The notes under the pieces were generated by a model. The model saw only the letters and a list, made by a program, of their open reading frames with translations, was not told the origin of the DNA and did no database searches. This document shows, in pieces, positions 47,987 to 57,362 of a DNA stretch of 58,974 nt (its first letter is position 1; the number at the start of each line of letters is the position of its first letter). Where the stretch lies: positions 1 through 58,974 of the forward strand of contig JAJDWE010000064.1 of the NCBI GenBank assembly GCA_022825725.1. Direction: 5' to 3'. The translations under genes were made by a program, and so were the position numbers. Source of the DNA: Gemmatimonadota bacterium. Lineage in GTDB: Bacteria; Gemmatimonadota; Gemmatimonadetes; Palauibacterales; Palauibacteraceae.

Positions 47987-50203
47987 ATGGTGATAAGGCG
48001 TCTGGCCGGTCTCATCCCGGCCGTATTGGCAATGGCTCTTGGAGCTGTCGGCTCGTCCGCGCAGGTGGAGCGCGCGGGTGAGATCGAGGGCATCGTGCGC
48101 GATGCCGACTCCAACGAGCCTCTCGCCGGCGCCCGGGTCTCCATCGCTGCGTCGGGTGGCTGGGCGGTCTCGCACGGCGACGGGACGTTCCATGTCCCGG
48201 TGCCGGGCCCGCGCACCTACACCGTGCGGGTCGAACGGCTGGGCTACCGCACGGTCTCGCTGGAAGTCGATGCGTCGGGGGAAGAGATCGTGGTGGTGGA
48301 GATGGAGGCCAATCCCATCCCGCTGCCGGATCTCGTCGTCACGGGATCCGTGGTGGCGCGCGCGGCGAACGAAGTGCTGCGCCCAACCAGCGTATTCGCG
48401 GGGGAGAATCTGCAGCGTCGCCTGGCCGGGACCCTGGCGGAGACGCTGTCCTCCGAGCCGGGACTGGCGGTGAGCACCATGGGGCCGGCCTCCGCGCACC
48501 CGGTGATCCGGGGGCTGAGCGGCGACCGCATCCTGATGCTCGAGGATGGGGAACGGATCGGCGACGAGTTTGCGAGCGGCCCCGACCACGCCACGGCGAT
48601 CGATCCGGCGTCGGCGCGCCGCGTCGAGGTCATCCGCGGACCGGGTGCGATTCTGTACGGAAGCAACGCGCTGGGGGGCGTCATCAACGTGGTTCGCGAC
48701 GACGTGCCCTCATCGGTGCCACGCCACCTTACGGGCGCATTCACCCTCCAGGGACAGAGCGTCAGCAACGCGGCGAGCGGAAGCCTGAATCTCACGTATG
48801 GCGTGACGGACCATATCCCCGTGCGGCTGGAACTCTCGCGTCGCAGCAGCGGCGACCTGGAGACGCCGGTCGGACCTCTGCAGAACACGAGTACGGACAT
48901 CCGGGAGATTTCCGGCGGTACTTCCTGGGTGGACGACTGGGGCCATGCCGGCGCGACCTTCCGCTACTACGGCAACGACTACGGCATCCCCGGAGGATTC
49001 GTCGGGGGTCACGCGGCCGGGGTTCGCGTCGAGATGGAGCGGACCGCGACCAGGCTGCGCAGCGTACTCCGGCCCTCCGAGCTCTTCGAGAGCATCGAGA
49101 TCGACGCGGGACACACGTGGTACGAGCACCGCGAGATCGAACCCCCCGACATCCTGGGGACGCTCTTCAAGCGCCAGACGGTAAGCGGCGAGGTCCTCGC
49201 CCGGCACAGCGGCTGGGGCCCCTTCTCCTCGGGAGGGGTGGGAACGCGCCTTTCCTGGGAAGATTTCGGATTCGGAGGCTCTCTCTTCACGCCGAACTCG
49301 ACGCAGACCTCCTTCGCCGTGTTCGCGCTGGAGGAGGTCGATCTGAATCCGATACGCCTGGAGGCGGGCCTGCGCTACGACTGGGTGCGCGTGCGGCCCG
49401 ACCGGGAGGACCCGTCATCCGACATCGGCCACATCCGCGAGAGATCGTTCGGTGCCGCATCCGGGTCCCTGGGGGCCCTGGCACAGCTTACGCCGAGCTT
49501 CACGGTGGGCGCCTCCGTCGCCCGGGCCTTTCGCACCCCAAGCGTCAACGAACTCTTCTCGGAAGGTCCCCATCTGGCGGCCTATGCCTTCGAGGTCGGG
49601 AACCCGTCGCTCGAGGTGGAGCGCGGGACGGGGATCGACCTCTTCATGCGTCTTGTGGGGGACCGGCTGAACGCCGAGGTGACGTGGTTCCATAACGCCA
49701 TCGCGGACTACGTCTTTCCGCTCGAGACGGGAGAACTGAGCCGCGTGCGGCTGCCGATCTTCCAGTTCCAGGGGGAAGACGCGGTGCTCACGGGATTCGA
49801 GAGCGCGCTCGAGTGGGCGCTCGTCGGGGACCTGACCGTGGAGGCGGTGGCTGCATACACCCGGGGCAGGATCGAAGCGACGGACGAACCGCTTCCGCTG
49901 ATCCCGCCGCTGCAGGGGCGCTTCGCCATCGGCTATGCGCCTCGCAACTGGTTCGTCGAAGCGGAAACACGGGTTGCGGCTCGCCAGGACCGGACGGGTC
50001 CCTTTGAGGGCGCAACTGACGGATATACAGTGTTCGATCTCTCCGCCGGCATCCGCATCACGGTTCTTGGGCGGCTGAACGTGATCACGGTACGGGGGGA
50101 GAACCTTGGCAATGCAGTGTACAGAAACCATCTGTCGCGCGTGAAGGAGATCATGCCCGAAGCGGGCAGATCCATCAGCGTGGCCTATCGCGTCGTCTTC
50201 TGA
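47987..50203 (+). CDS. ZnuD-like TonB-dependent metal receptor
   Basis: 738 residues, signal ending near GSSAQ, AAGAAGG ahead of the ATG. An N-terminal CarboxypepD_reg module (IEGIVRDADSNEPLAGARVSI) precedes the plug: SSEPGLAVSTMGPASAHPVIRGLSGDRILMLEDG, SGPDHATAIDPASARRVEVIRGPGAILYGSNALGGVINVVRDDVP, which is very close to the ZnuD-type zinc/copper receptor plug (DHA motif included). A 22-strand barrel ends in F (AYRVVF). The His-rich lipoprotein downstream and the His loop protein upstream support metal uptake, zinc most likely. Confidence 0.9.
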   Translation: MVIRRLAGLIPAVLAMALGAVGSSAQVERAGEIEGIVRDADSNEPLAGARVSIAASGGWAVSHGDGTFHVPVPGPRTYTVRVERLGYRTVSLEVDASGEEIVVVEMEANPIPLPDLVVTGSVVARAANEVLRPTSVFAGENLQRRLAGTLAETLSSEPGLAVSTMGPASAHPVIRGLSGDRILMLEDGERIGDEFASGPDHATAIDPASARRVEVIRGPGAILYGSNALGGVINVVRDDVPSSVPRHLTGAFTLQGQSVSNAASGSLNLTYGVTDHIPVRLELSRRSSGDLETPVGPLQNTSTDIREISGGTSWVDDWGHAGATFRYYGNDYGIPGGFVGGHAAGVRVEMERTATRLRSVLRPSELFESIEIDAGHTWYEHREIEPPDILGTLFKRQTVSGEVLARHSGWGPFSSGGVGTRLSWEDFGFGGSLFTPNSTQTSFAVFALEEVDLNPIRLEAGLRYDWVRVRPDREDPSSDIGHIRERSFGAASGSLGALAQLTPSFTVGASVARAFRTPSVNELFSEGPHLAAYAFEVGNPSLEVERGTGIDLFMRLVGDRLNAEVTWFHNAIADYVFPLETGELSRVRLPIFQFQGEDAVLTGFESALEWALVGDLTVEAVAAYTRGRIEATDEPLPLIPPLQGRFAIGYAPRNWFVEAETRVAARQDRTGPFEGATDGYTVFDLSAGIRITVLGRLNVITVRGENLGNAVYRNHLSRVKEIMPEAGRSISVAYRVVF

Positions 50204-50282
50204 AGCGAGCGGTCCGAAGCTGCACACGGAGTTGCTTCGTGACGGGAGCGACCGGAACATCAACACAACGAGGTGAAGAAAG

Positions 50283-50768
50283 ATGAGACATTTCCAGCCG
50301 AAGTTGCCACTCACCCTGCTGACCGCGGGACTGCTGGTCCTTGCCGCCTGCGGCGACGATGGCCCCATGGACCCCGAAGACGATCACGAAGATCACGCCG
50401 AGGAAGTCGAGGGCGTGATCCTCTCGCTGAGCGGCCAGCCCATCGCGGCCTACAATGGGGAAACCGGACAGTGGACGGGAGAACTCGAGGTCGAGCCCGG
50501 CGAGGAAACCGCCCATATCCAGGTCGTGTTCGTGGACCACAACGCGCAGGCGGTTGCACTCGACGACGATTTCTACCTGCTGGTCGAGGTCGAGGACGCA
50601 TCCGTCGCGGAGTTCGAGCAGGACACCCCCGGCGAGTTCGGAGGACACCTGCACGGAGTGGCGGAGGGCGATACGGACGTCACGTTCAGCCTGATGCACG
50701 GTGCGGTCGGTTCGGGACACGCGGATTTCGTGACGGCACCGCTCCACGTGCACGTCCACGAGCACTAA
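50283..50768 (+). CDS. His-rich metal-binding lipoprotein partner of the ZnuD-like receptor
   Basis: 161 residues. Lipobox LVLAAC at residue 16-21, GAGGTGAAGAAAG before the ATG. An acidic and His-rich patch (MDPEDDHEDHAEEVEG) is followed by a beta domain (GVILSLSGQPIAAYNGETGQWTGELEVEPGEETAHIQVVFVDHNAQAV), an internal GGHLHGVAEGD and a tail HVHVHEH. Multiple His pairs indicate metal binding at the cell surface or in the periplasm, working with the receptor 79 bases upstream. Confidence 0.85.
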   Translation: MRHFQPKLPLTLLTAGLLVLAACGDDGPMDPEDDHEDHAEEVEGVILSLSGQPIAAYNGETGQWTGELEVEPGEETAHIQVVFVDHNAQAVALDDDFYLLVEVEDASVAEFEQDTPGEFGGHLHGVAEGDTDVTFSLMHGAVGSGHADFVTAPLHVHVHEH

Positions 50769-50803
50769 TAGCGGCACCCAGCCGATAGCAGGAGTCCAGC
50801 AAA

Positions 50804-50832
50804 CCCTCCCCGGGGTCGATTCCCGGGGAGGG
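50804..50832 (+). terminator. Intrinsic terminator-like hairpin after the metal-uptake genes
   Basis: Eleven-base perfect stem CCCTCCCCGGG / CCCGGGGAGGG around a seven-base loop, 35 bases after the lipoprotein stop, with only a short CTTG after it. It separates this group from the PQQ dehydrogenase gene. Confidence 0.65.
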
Positions 50833-50949
50833 CTTGCCGGACAGGATCAGCGCTTGACCGCCGAGCTGCGCGCGGCTCAGGTTCACGACCCGTGTCCCGC
50901 CGCCCGTACGCGGCCCGGTCGACTTTCTCGTCCCCATTGAGAGGTTTCG

Positions 50950-52965
50950 ATGAGCAGAGCGCGCTCCACATCCCAGGCGCCGCCGTCCTCGTTCCGGCGA
51001 ATCCCCCTCCTGCTCGCGTTCGGCGTCGCCGTCGCGGGCTGCGCCGAAGGTGGCGGGGACGCGCCGAACAACGCCGAGTGGAAGAACATCGCGGGCAACG
51101 ACATGGGCCAGCGCTACTCGTCCCTCGACCAGATAGACCCCGAGAACTTCGAGGATCTCGAGATCGCCTGGGTCTGGGACGGATCGGACTACCCGGCCGT
51201 GAACGCGCGCGCCACGCCGATCCATGTCGACGGGATGCTGATCTCGGTGGCGGGAGAGAAGCGGCACACCTATGCGATCGACGCGGGCACCGGGGAGAAG
51301 ATCTGGGAGTACGTCGAACCCGAGACTTTCCGCTGGGAGTACTCGATGCGGAAGAACCACGGGAAGGGTGTCGCGTACGGCGAGATCGATGGCCGCGCGG
51401 TCGTCTACATGGTGAGTCCCGCCTTCTTCCTGCACGCGCTGTGGGCCGACACCGGCGAGCACGTGGAGGGCTTCGGCGGGCCCGTCGGCGTCCCGGGTTT
51501 CCCGGAGTCGGGGGTCGTCGACCTGCTCGCGGGGCTCGGGCACGAGTTCGACCCGTACTACGGCATCCCGCTCGAGACCGGCTACATCACAAGTTCGTCC
51601 CCTCCGATCGTCGTCAACGGCGTGATCGTGGTCGGGAACTCCGCCGAGCAGGGCTATAACCAGTCGCGGCGCGAGAACGTGCCGGGCGACATCCTCGGCT
51701 ACGACGCCCGCACGGGCGACTTCATGTGGAAGTTCAACGTCCTCCCGGGACCGGGCGAGTTCGGCCACGAGACCTGGGAGAACGATGCGTGGGAGTGGAC
51801 AGGTGATATCTCCTCGTGGGCGCCGCTCTCGGCGGACGAGGAGCGGGGGATCGTCTACATCCCGACCAACGGGGCCACGATGGACTTCTGGGGCGGCTTC
51901 CGGCCGGGAGACAACCTGTTCTCCACAAGCTTGATCGCGCTTGATGTGCAGACAGGAGAACGGGTTTGGCACTATCAGCTCGTGCATCACGACATATGGA
52001 ACTACGACACGCCGCAGATCCCCGTGCTGATGGACGTGACGGTGGATGGCGAGGATATTCCGGCGATCGTGCAGGTCACGAAGCAGGCCTTCGCGTACAC
52101 GTTCAACCGCGAGACGGGCCAGCCGATCTGGCCCATCGAGGAGCGGCCGGTGCCGGAGGGTCTGATGCCGGGCGAGGCGCTGTCGCCGACGCAGCCGTTC
52201 CCGACCTGGCCGGCGCCGTACGACATGCAGGGGCTGACGCACGACGACCTGATCGACTTCACGCCGGAGCTGCGGGAAGCCGCGATCGAGGCGCTCGACG
52301 ACTACGTGATCGGGCCGCTGTTCACGCCGCCGCTGCACCGGGACAACGATCTCGGCAAGATGGCGTCGATGTGGTGTCCGGGAGATGTGGGCGGGACGAA
52401 CATCGACGGGACGCCGGCGGCGGATCCGGAGACGGGCATCCTCTACGTGACGTCGCAGAAGGGGTGCGGGTCGCGGATCATGGTGCCGGGTGAGGAGCGC
52501 GACGCCCGCGAGCCCGCGCAGACGGGGACGACGATCACGAGATTCGCGGTGGGCGGGTTCGCGGGAGTTCGGCGGGTGCAGGGTCTCCCGCTCTTCAAGC
52601 CCCCATACAGCCGGATCACGGCGATCGACATGAACACGGGCGAGCACCTGTGGTGGATTCCGGTCGGAGACACGCCGAACAGCGTGCTCGAGCATGACGC
52701 GCTCCAGGGCATGGACATCCCGAACACGGGCACGGGACGGCAGGCCGCGCAGATCGTCACGAGCACCCTGCTCATGTACACGGGGGAGGGAAGCGACGGG
52801 ACCTCCTACCTCTTCGCCGTGGACAAGGTGACGGGCGAGCGGCTCGGGCAGGTCGAGCTGCCGGCGCTGCCGCGGTACGGGATGATGACGTACATGCACG
52901 AGGGACGTCAGCACGTCGTGATCCAGGCGCCGAACACGCTGATCGCGCTGCGCCTCGCCGACTGA
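50950..52965 (+). CDS. PQQ-dependent dehydrogenase lipoprotein
   Basis: 671 residues with lipobox AVAGC, GAGAGG before the ATG. An eight-bladed quinoprotein propeller: WKNIAGNDMGQRYSSLDQIDPENFEDLEIAWVW opens it, followed by tryptophan-docking blades (TGYITSSSPPIVVNGVIVVGNSAEQGYN, DARTGDFMWKFNVLPGPGEFGHETWEND), LVHHDIWNYDTPQIPVLMDV and DVGGTNIDGTPAADPETGILYVTSQKG. No c-type haem motif (CxxCH) is present, so it must pass electrons to another carrier. Alcohol or sugar oxidation is likely; substrate unknown. Confidence 0.92.
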   Translation: MSRARSTSQAPPSSFRRIPLLLAFGVAVAGCAEGGGDAPNNAEWKNIAGNDMGQRYSSLDQIDPENFEDLEIAWVWDGSDYPAVNARATPIHVDGMLISVAGEKRHTYAIDAGTGEKIWEYVEPETFRWEYSMRKNHGKGVAYGEIDGRAVVYMVSPAFFLHALWADTGEHVEGFGGPVGVPGFPESGVVDLLAGLGHEFDPYYGIPLETGYITSSSPPIVVNGVIVVGNSAEQGYNQSRRENVPGDILGYDARTGDFMWKFNVLPGPGEFGHETWENDAWEWTGDISSWAPLSADEERGIVYIPTNGATMDFWGGFRPGDNLFSTSLIALDVQTGERVWHYQLVHHDIWNYDTPQIPVLMDVTVDGEDIPAIVQVTKQAFAYTFNRETGQPIWPIEERPVPEGLMPGEALSPTQPFPTWPAPYDMQGLTHDDLIDFTPELREAAIEALDDYVIGPLFTPPLHRDNDLGKMASMWCPGDVGGTNIDGTPAADPETGILYVTSQKGCGSRIMVPGEERDAREPAQTGTTITRFAVGGFAGVRRVQGLPLFKPPYSRITAIDMNTGEHLWWIPVGDTPNSVLEHDALQGMDIPNTGTGRQAAQIVTSTLLMYTGEGSDGTSYLFAVDKVTGERLGQVELPALPRYGMMTYMHEGRQHVVIQAPNTLIALRLAD

Positions 52966-53023
52966 CCTCCGGCCTCCGGCGGCCCGGGTTGGCGCCGATG
53001 GCGGCGCCTCGCGAAATTCCGGC

Positions 53024-54766
53024 ATGAGGACCCGCTTCGTAGGGCTGCCATGGCTCGCGATGGCCTTCATCGCCACGGCGTTCGCTTCGCCCGCCGCCGC
53101 CCAGCGGATCAACGGCACGGTACGCGAGGCCGATGGCGGACCGCTTATCTCGGGCGGTTTCGTCAGCCTTCTGGACGCCTCCGGCGAGGCCGTGCAGGCC
53201 GACTTCACCGCGGCGGACGGCCTCTTTTCGTTGCTGGCGCCCGTCCCCGGGCAGTACCGCATCCGAGTGCAGCGCATCGGATACGCGAACTGGCTCACCG
53301 AACCCCACGAAGTGGCGGCGGGGCAGACGCTGACGGTCACCGTCGAAGTCCCGCCGCGACCGGTGCGGCTCGTGGACCTCCGCGTCGAAGTCACCGCGGC
53401 CTGCCTCGACGATCCGAGCGAGGGGGAGGCGCTCGCCACTGTCTGGGAAGAGGCTCGCAAGGCGCTCGAGACCGCGGTGTGGGCCGAAGACCGGGGCGAA
53501 GTGACGTTCACGCTCACGGAATACGAGCGCACGCTGGATCCCGAATACCTCTCGACGCTGGAGTCCGAGAGCCGCGTCCGCCGACATGTGCGCCTGCCGC
53601 CGTTCCGGAGCCTGCCCGCGCGCCGGCTGACGACGTCGGGCTACGCGCTCGTGGACCCGGATTCATCGGTCTTCTACGCGCCGGACGCGAACGTGCTGCT
53701 GTCTCCGGAGTTCAGGGACACGCACTGCTTCGGGCTCCGCCGCGACGAGGTGGATGACGAACCGATGCTCGGCGTCACGTTCCGCCCGAGGGACGACCGG
53801 CATCTCATCGATATCGAGGGCACGCTCTGGCTCGACGAGGAGAGCGCGGAACTCCGCCGCGTACAGATCCGGTACCGCAACGTCCCGCTGCCGGAGGGTG
53901 CGCGCCGTCAACTTGTCGGCGCGGACCTCACCTTCGACCGCCTGCCGGAGGGCCCCTTCTACGTCCGGGACTGGTGGTTGCGTTTCCCGATCGGGGGCTA
54001 CTCCCGGCGCATTGGGACCGCGGGCCTCTCGGCTCGTCCGCGGGCCGTGCTCGTGGCGTATCGGCAGACCGGCGGAACGGTGTCCGACGCGTTCGTGGGC
54101 GGCGTCTCGTTCGAGGTGGGAGAAGGCGTGGTGGCGGGCGTCCTGCGAGACAGCACGAGCGGCGCCCCGCTGGGCGGTGCGGATGTCGTGCTTCGGAACT
54201 GGGATGACGCGGCGGCGTTCGTGCCCCGGCCCAATGCGGCCGACGCCCCGTTCAGCGCCGTCACGGACCAGGCCGGCCGGTTCCAGGTGGGCGGGCTGCC
54301 GGACGGCGCATACGCGCTCGGTGTGGATCATCCGAGACTGCGTGCCGTCGGCGTTCGAATGAACGAGACCCGCGTCGTGGTGGACGACCGGGTCAGCGAG
54401 CCCCTTGAGCTGTGGACGCCGTCCGCCGACGCCCTCTTTGCGCGCGTCTGTCCCCGTTCCTCTCCCCGGGGGAGTACGGGCGCCGTGGTCGGGCTCGCAC
54501 GCGACGCGGAGACGGGACTGCCGGTGCCCGACGTCGAGGTCGAGGTCGTGTGGCGGGTGCGCCGGCTTCAGGGCACGGCGCGGACCGCCGTCGTGTCCGA
54601 ACAGTCGGAATACGCCGGCGGGGCGTCCGACGAGCGAGGCAGGTTCGCGATCTGCGGCGTCCCCCTCGGCGAGCCGGTCGTCCTGCGGCCGCGGGGCGTC
54701 GACGAGGGCGTGGAACTCGAACTCGTCACGCGCCTCGCGTGGCGCGACGTGCTCGTCGAACCGTAG
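53024..54766 (+). CDS. Secreted protein with carboxypeptidase-regulatory-like repeats
   Basis: 580 residues, signal peptide ending near AAAQ. At least three CarboxypepD_reg-like modules: INGTVREADGGPLISGGFVSLLDASGEAV (about 26), VVAGVLRDSTSGAPLGGADVVLRNWDDAA (about 370), and AVVGLARDAETGLPVPDVEVEVVWRV (about 487). The region between, about residues 120-360, is a mixed alpha/beta part (WEEARKALETAVWAEDRGEVTFTLTEYERTLDPEYLSTLES...) that I cannot assign; it resembles proteins that accompany TonB receptors. Possibly a periplasmic adhesin or receptor-like sensor. Confidence 0.8.
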   Translation: MRTRFVGLPWLAMAFIATAFASPAAAQRINGTVREADGGPLISGGFVSLLDASGEAVQADFTAADGLFSLLAPVPGQYRIRVQRIGYANWLTEPHEVAAGQTLTVTVEVPPRPVRLVDLRVEVTAACLDDPSEGEALATVWEEARKALETAVWAEDRGEVTFTLTEYERTLDPEYLSTLESESRVRRHVRLPPFRSLPARRLTTSGYALVDPDSSVFYAPDANVLLSPEFRDTHCFGLRRDEVDDEPMLGVTFRPRDDRHLIDIEGTLWLDEESAELRRVQIRYRNVPLPEGARRQLVGADLTFDRLPEGPFYVRDWWLRFPIGGYSRRIGTAGLSARPRAVLVAYRQTGGTVSDAFVGGVSFEVGEGVVAGVLRDSTSGAPLGGADVVLRNWDDAAAFVPRPNAADAPFSAVTDQAGRFQVGGLPDGAYALGVDHPRLRAVGVRMNETRVVVDDRVSEPLELWTPSADALFARVCPRSSPRGSTGAVVGLARDAETGLPVPDVEVEVVWRVRRLQGTARTAVVSEQSEYAGGASDERGRFAICGVPLGEPVVLRPRGVDEGVELELVTRLAWRDVLVEP

Positions 54767-54772
54767 CTCCTC

Positions 54773-54791
54773 GCCGCGGCGCTCCCGCGGC
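54773..54791. terminator. Short hairpin between convergent genes
   Basis: Perfect stem GCCGCGG / CCGCGGC with a five-base loop, between two converging stops. Confidence 0.45.
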
Positions 54792-54799
54792 TCCGACGG

Positions 54800-56104
54800 T
54801 CAGTCGGTGGACGGGCGGCGCGACTTCAGGTAGTCGAGGAGCAGGTTCGCCATCGCGCGCATCCCGATCGGAATCGAGGCGTCGTCGGCGCGGAAGTCCG
54901 GCGTGTGGTGGCCGCCGGAGCCGAGTTCGGGGTTTACCGAGCCCAGCCGGTAGTAGAAGCCCGGCACCTCGTTCGCGAAGTAGGCGAAGTCCTCGCCGCC
55001 CATCGTGGGGTCGATGACGAACACGTTCTCCTCGCCCACGATCTTCGCCAGCGTCGGCGCCATCTCGACGGTGAGGTCGCGGTCGTTGATCGTGGCCGGC
55101 GTGCCGCGGTCGTAGTCGAGCACGTAGCTGCCGCCGCCCGCGCGGGTGATGCCCTCGAGGATCTCATCCATCCGCCGTTCGACCGCGTCCCGGACATCGG
55201 GGTTATACGTGCGGACCGTGCCTTCGAGCCACATCTCCTGCGGGATGATGTTGAAGCGCTCGCCGCCCCTCATCACGCCGACCGTGATCACGCTGGGTTC
55301 GAGCGGCGACAGGTTGCGCGAGCGGATGGTCTGGAAGGCCGTCACCGCCTGCGACGCCATCACGACGGGGTCGATGCCGCTGTGCGGCTGCGCGCCGTGC
55401 GCCTGTTGCCCGATGATCCGGATCTTGAAGTGGTCGACAGCCGCGAAGGCGGGGCCGGGTGTGTAGCCGAGTGTCCCGACGTCCATCGAGGAGAAGGTGT
55501 GGAGCCCGAAAATGGCGGAGGGGACGACGCCCTCCAGTGCGCCCTCGCGGACCATGAGATCCGCGCCGCCCTCCTCGCCCGGGGGCGGTCCTTCCTCCGC
55601 CGGCTGGAAGATGAACTTGATCGTGCCCGGGATCTGGTCGCGCATCGAGGCGAGGACCGAGGCCACGCCGAGTTGGACGGCGGTATGGACGTCGTGGCCG
55701 CACGCGTGTGACACGCCGACTTCTTGTCCCCCGTACTCGGTGCGGACGGTGGAGGCGAAGGAATACCCCGTGTTCTCGGTGACGGGGAGCGCGTCCATGT
55801 CTGCCCGCACCGCGACGGCATCGCCGGGCAGTCCGCCCTTGAGAATGCCGATTACGCCGGTGTGCGCGACGCCCTCGACGACCTCGTCGAAGCCCAGTTC
55901 CCGCAGGTGCGCCGCCACCATCGCGGCGGTCTCGAACTCGCGGTTGCCGAGTTCGGGGAACTGGTGGATCCGGTGGCGCATGTCGACGATCCGATCGATC
56001 ACGCGGTCAACCGCCGCATCCACGGCGGGATCCTGCCCCGCAAGCGGCGTAACGAGTGTTCCGGCGAGGAGCGAGACTGTCCCGAGGATTCGATGTGTGC
56101 GCAT
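54800..56104 (-). CDS. M20-family metallopeptidase (amidohydrolase, M20D)
   Basis: 434 residues, short signal peptide ending near PLAGQ. Motifs: MRHRIHQFPELGNREFETA, VAVRADMDALPVTE, GVSHACGHDVHTA (metal site with Cys), FQPAEEGPPPGEEGGADLM (Glu), HGAQPHSGIDP, and TMGGEDFAYF, the full set of the IAA-amino acid hydrolase/N-acyl-amino acid deacylase group M20D. Export suggests cleavage of N-acyl amino acids in the periplasm. The start lies 213 bases from the divergent ArsI/CadI gene. Confidence 0.93.
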   Translation of the reverse strand: MRTHRILGTVSLLAGTLVTPLAGQDPAVDAAVDRVIDRIVDMRHRIHQFPELGNREFETAAMVAAHLRELGFDEVVEGVAHTGVIGILKGGLPGDAVAVRADMDALPVTENTGYSFASTVRTEYGGQEVGVSHACGHDVHTAVQLGVASVLASMRDQIPGTIKFIFQPAEEGPPPGEEGGADLMVREGALEGVVPSAIFGLHTFSSMDVGTLGYTPGPAFAAVDHFKIRIIGQQAHGAQPHSGIDPVVMASQAVTAFQTIRSRNLSPLEPSVITVGVMRGGERFNIIPQEMWLEGTVRTYNPDVRDAVERRMDEILEGITRAGGGSYVLDYDRGTPATINDRDLTVEMAPTLAKIVGEENVFVIDPTMGGEDFAYFANEVPGFYYRLGSVNPELGSGGHHTPDFRADDASIPIGMRAMANLLLDYLKSRRPSTD

Positions 56105-56317
56105 TCTCCAGTCCTGTTCCGTTCGGCTGTCGGATTCCCGCGACCGGGTCCGGGGTCGGATGGAACGTTGTGTGTCGCCGCCGGCGTCGGCAACGGGGCA
56201 GGTTGTCCGCTTCGGTTGCGTCCTTTCCGCGCCTCGCTCGTCTTAGAGGGCGGAGGAAGGGGACAGGATCCGACATACCACGACAGGCAGCCACGGGCTG
56301 CTCGGGAGGTTTCCAAC

Positions 56318-56749
56318 ATGAGACTGCAACTCGCCCTCAACGTGCGGGACATCGACGAGGCAGTGGACTATTACGGCAAGCTCTTCGACGCGGCGCCGCA
56401 CAAGCGTCGCCCGGGCTACGCCAACTTCGCGATCGACGAGCCGCCTCTGAAGCTCGTGTTGTTCGAGAATCCGGACGCGACGGAACGGGTGAACCACCTC
56501 GGCGTGGAGGTGTTCGAAGACGCGCGGGTCCGCGAGGCCGGCCAGCGGCTGGAGGCGGCCGGGATCCTTACCAGGGTGGAGGAAGAGACGGTGTGCTGTC
56601 ACGCAACCCAGACGAAGGTCTGGTCCGACGAGCCGCAGGGTCTGCGCTGGGAGTGGTACCAGGTTACGGATGACACGCCGGACGGCGAGGCGCTGATCGC
56701 GCCGTCGGGGACCGCGTGTACCGACGAACCCGAGACCTGCTGTGCCTGA
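56318..56749 (+). CDS. ArsI/CadI family organoarsenical or cadmium-linked VOC protein
   Basis: 143 residues, GGGAGG ahead of the ATG. Nearly the whole protein matches mycobacterial CadI by eye: MRLQLALNVRDIDEAVDYYGKLF, KRRPGYANFAIDEPPLKLVLFENPDA, HLGVEVFED (His60), TVCCHATQTKVW (Cys93-Cys94), WEWYQV (Glu112). These are the metal and thiol positions of ArsI C-As lyases, although the first His of ArsI is replaced by Gln4, as in CadI. A Cys-rich end (GTACTDEPETCCA) adds another vicinal pair. Arsenic or cadmium handling is likely. Confidence 0.92.
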   Translation: MRLQLALNVRDIDEAVDYYGKLFDAAPHKRRPGYANFAIDEPPLKLVLFENPDATERVNHLGVEVFEDARVREAGQRLEAAGILTRVEEETVCCHATQTKVWSDEPQGLRWEWYQVTDDTPDGEALIAPSGTACTDEPETCCA

Positions 56750-57362
56750 TCGCGCGACCCGGGCCCTGCCGGCATGGTCCGAGTTTCAGCGGCGCATGCG
56801 GCGCTACGTGGGCGGTCGCGTCGACCCGGCGTGGGCCGATGATGTGACCGGCGACATCTTCCTGCGGCTGCTGCAACGCCAGGAGAGTCTCGCGGAGGCG
56901 CGGGATCCGCTTGCGTGGACCTACCGGGTCGCGGCCAACGTGATCGCGGACCACCACCGGCGCCGGTCCGTCGAACGGCGGACCCTCGAACGGCTGGGCG
57001 CCGAGACCGAAGCGCCGGATTCGGACCCCGGCGCGCGCGACCATGAAGCGCTGAGGACGGATCTGGAGGCGTGCCTGCTGCCGTTCGCGCTGGAGTTGCC
57101 GCCGAAGTACGCCGAAGCCCTTCTGCTCACCTACTTTCGGGGGATGAGCCAGGTGGACGCAGCGCAGCGGCTCGGCCTGAGCGTCTCCGGCATGAAATCG
57201 CGGGTGCAGCGGGCGCGGGCGATGCTCAAGCGGCAGCTCATGGACTGCTGCGACTTCGAGCTGGACCGGCGTGGCGGCGTGATCGACATGCGGCCCCGCG
57301 AAGCGGCCCACGGCGGGCACGCGGCCGGCGGGAACACGGGCGGCGGGAGCGCCGCCGGGTGA
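56742..57362 (+). CDS. sigZ: SigZ-type ECF sigma factor
   Basis: 206 residues from GTG, overlapping the end of the ArsI/CadI gene by eight bases. Region 2 (YVGGRVDPAWADDVTGDIFLRLLQR, LAWTYRVAANVIADHHRRR) and region 4 (LPPKYAEALLLTYFRGMSQVDAAQRLGLSVSGMKSRVQRARAMLKRQL) are clear. The SigZ hallmark follows: MDCCDFELDRRGGVIDM with a vicinal Cys169-Cys170, which could bind a metal such as arsenite, and a Gly/His-rich tail. No anti-sigma gene is adjacent. Coupled translation with a metal-stress gene suggests that it controls a metal response. Confidence 0.9.
   Translation: MPDRATRALPAWSEFQRRMRRYVGGRVDPAWADDVTGDIFLRLLQRQESLAEARDPLAWTYRVAANVIADHHRRRSVERRTLERLGAETEAPDSDPGARDHEALRTDLEACLLPFALELPPKYAEALLLTYFRGMSQVDAAQRLGLSVSGMKSRVQRARAMLKRQLMDCCDFELDRRGGVIDMRPREAAHGGHAAGGNTGGGSAAG

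Noticed and set aside
52991-53008. GGCGCC-N6-GGCGCC hairpin after the PQQ dehydrogenase
   Set aside because: Six-base stem from a self-complementary hexamer common in such GC-rich DNA, no T-tract; too weak to call a terminator.
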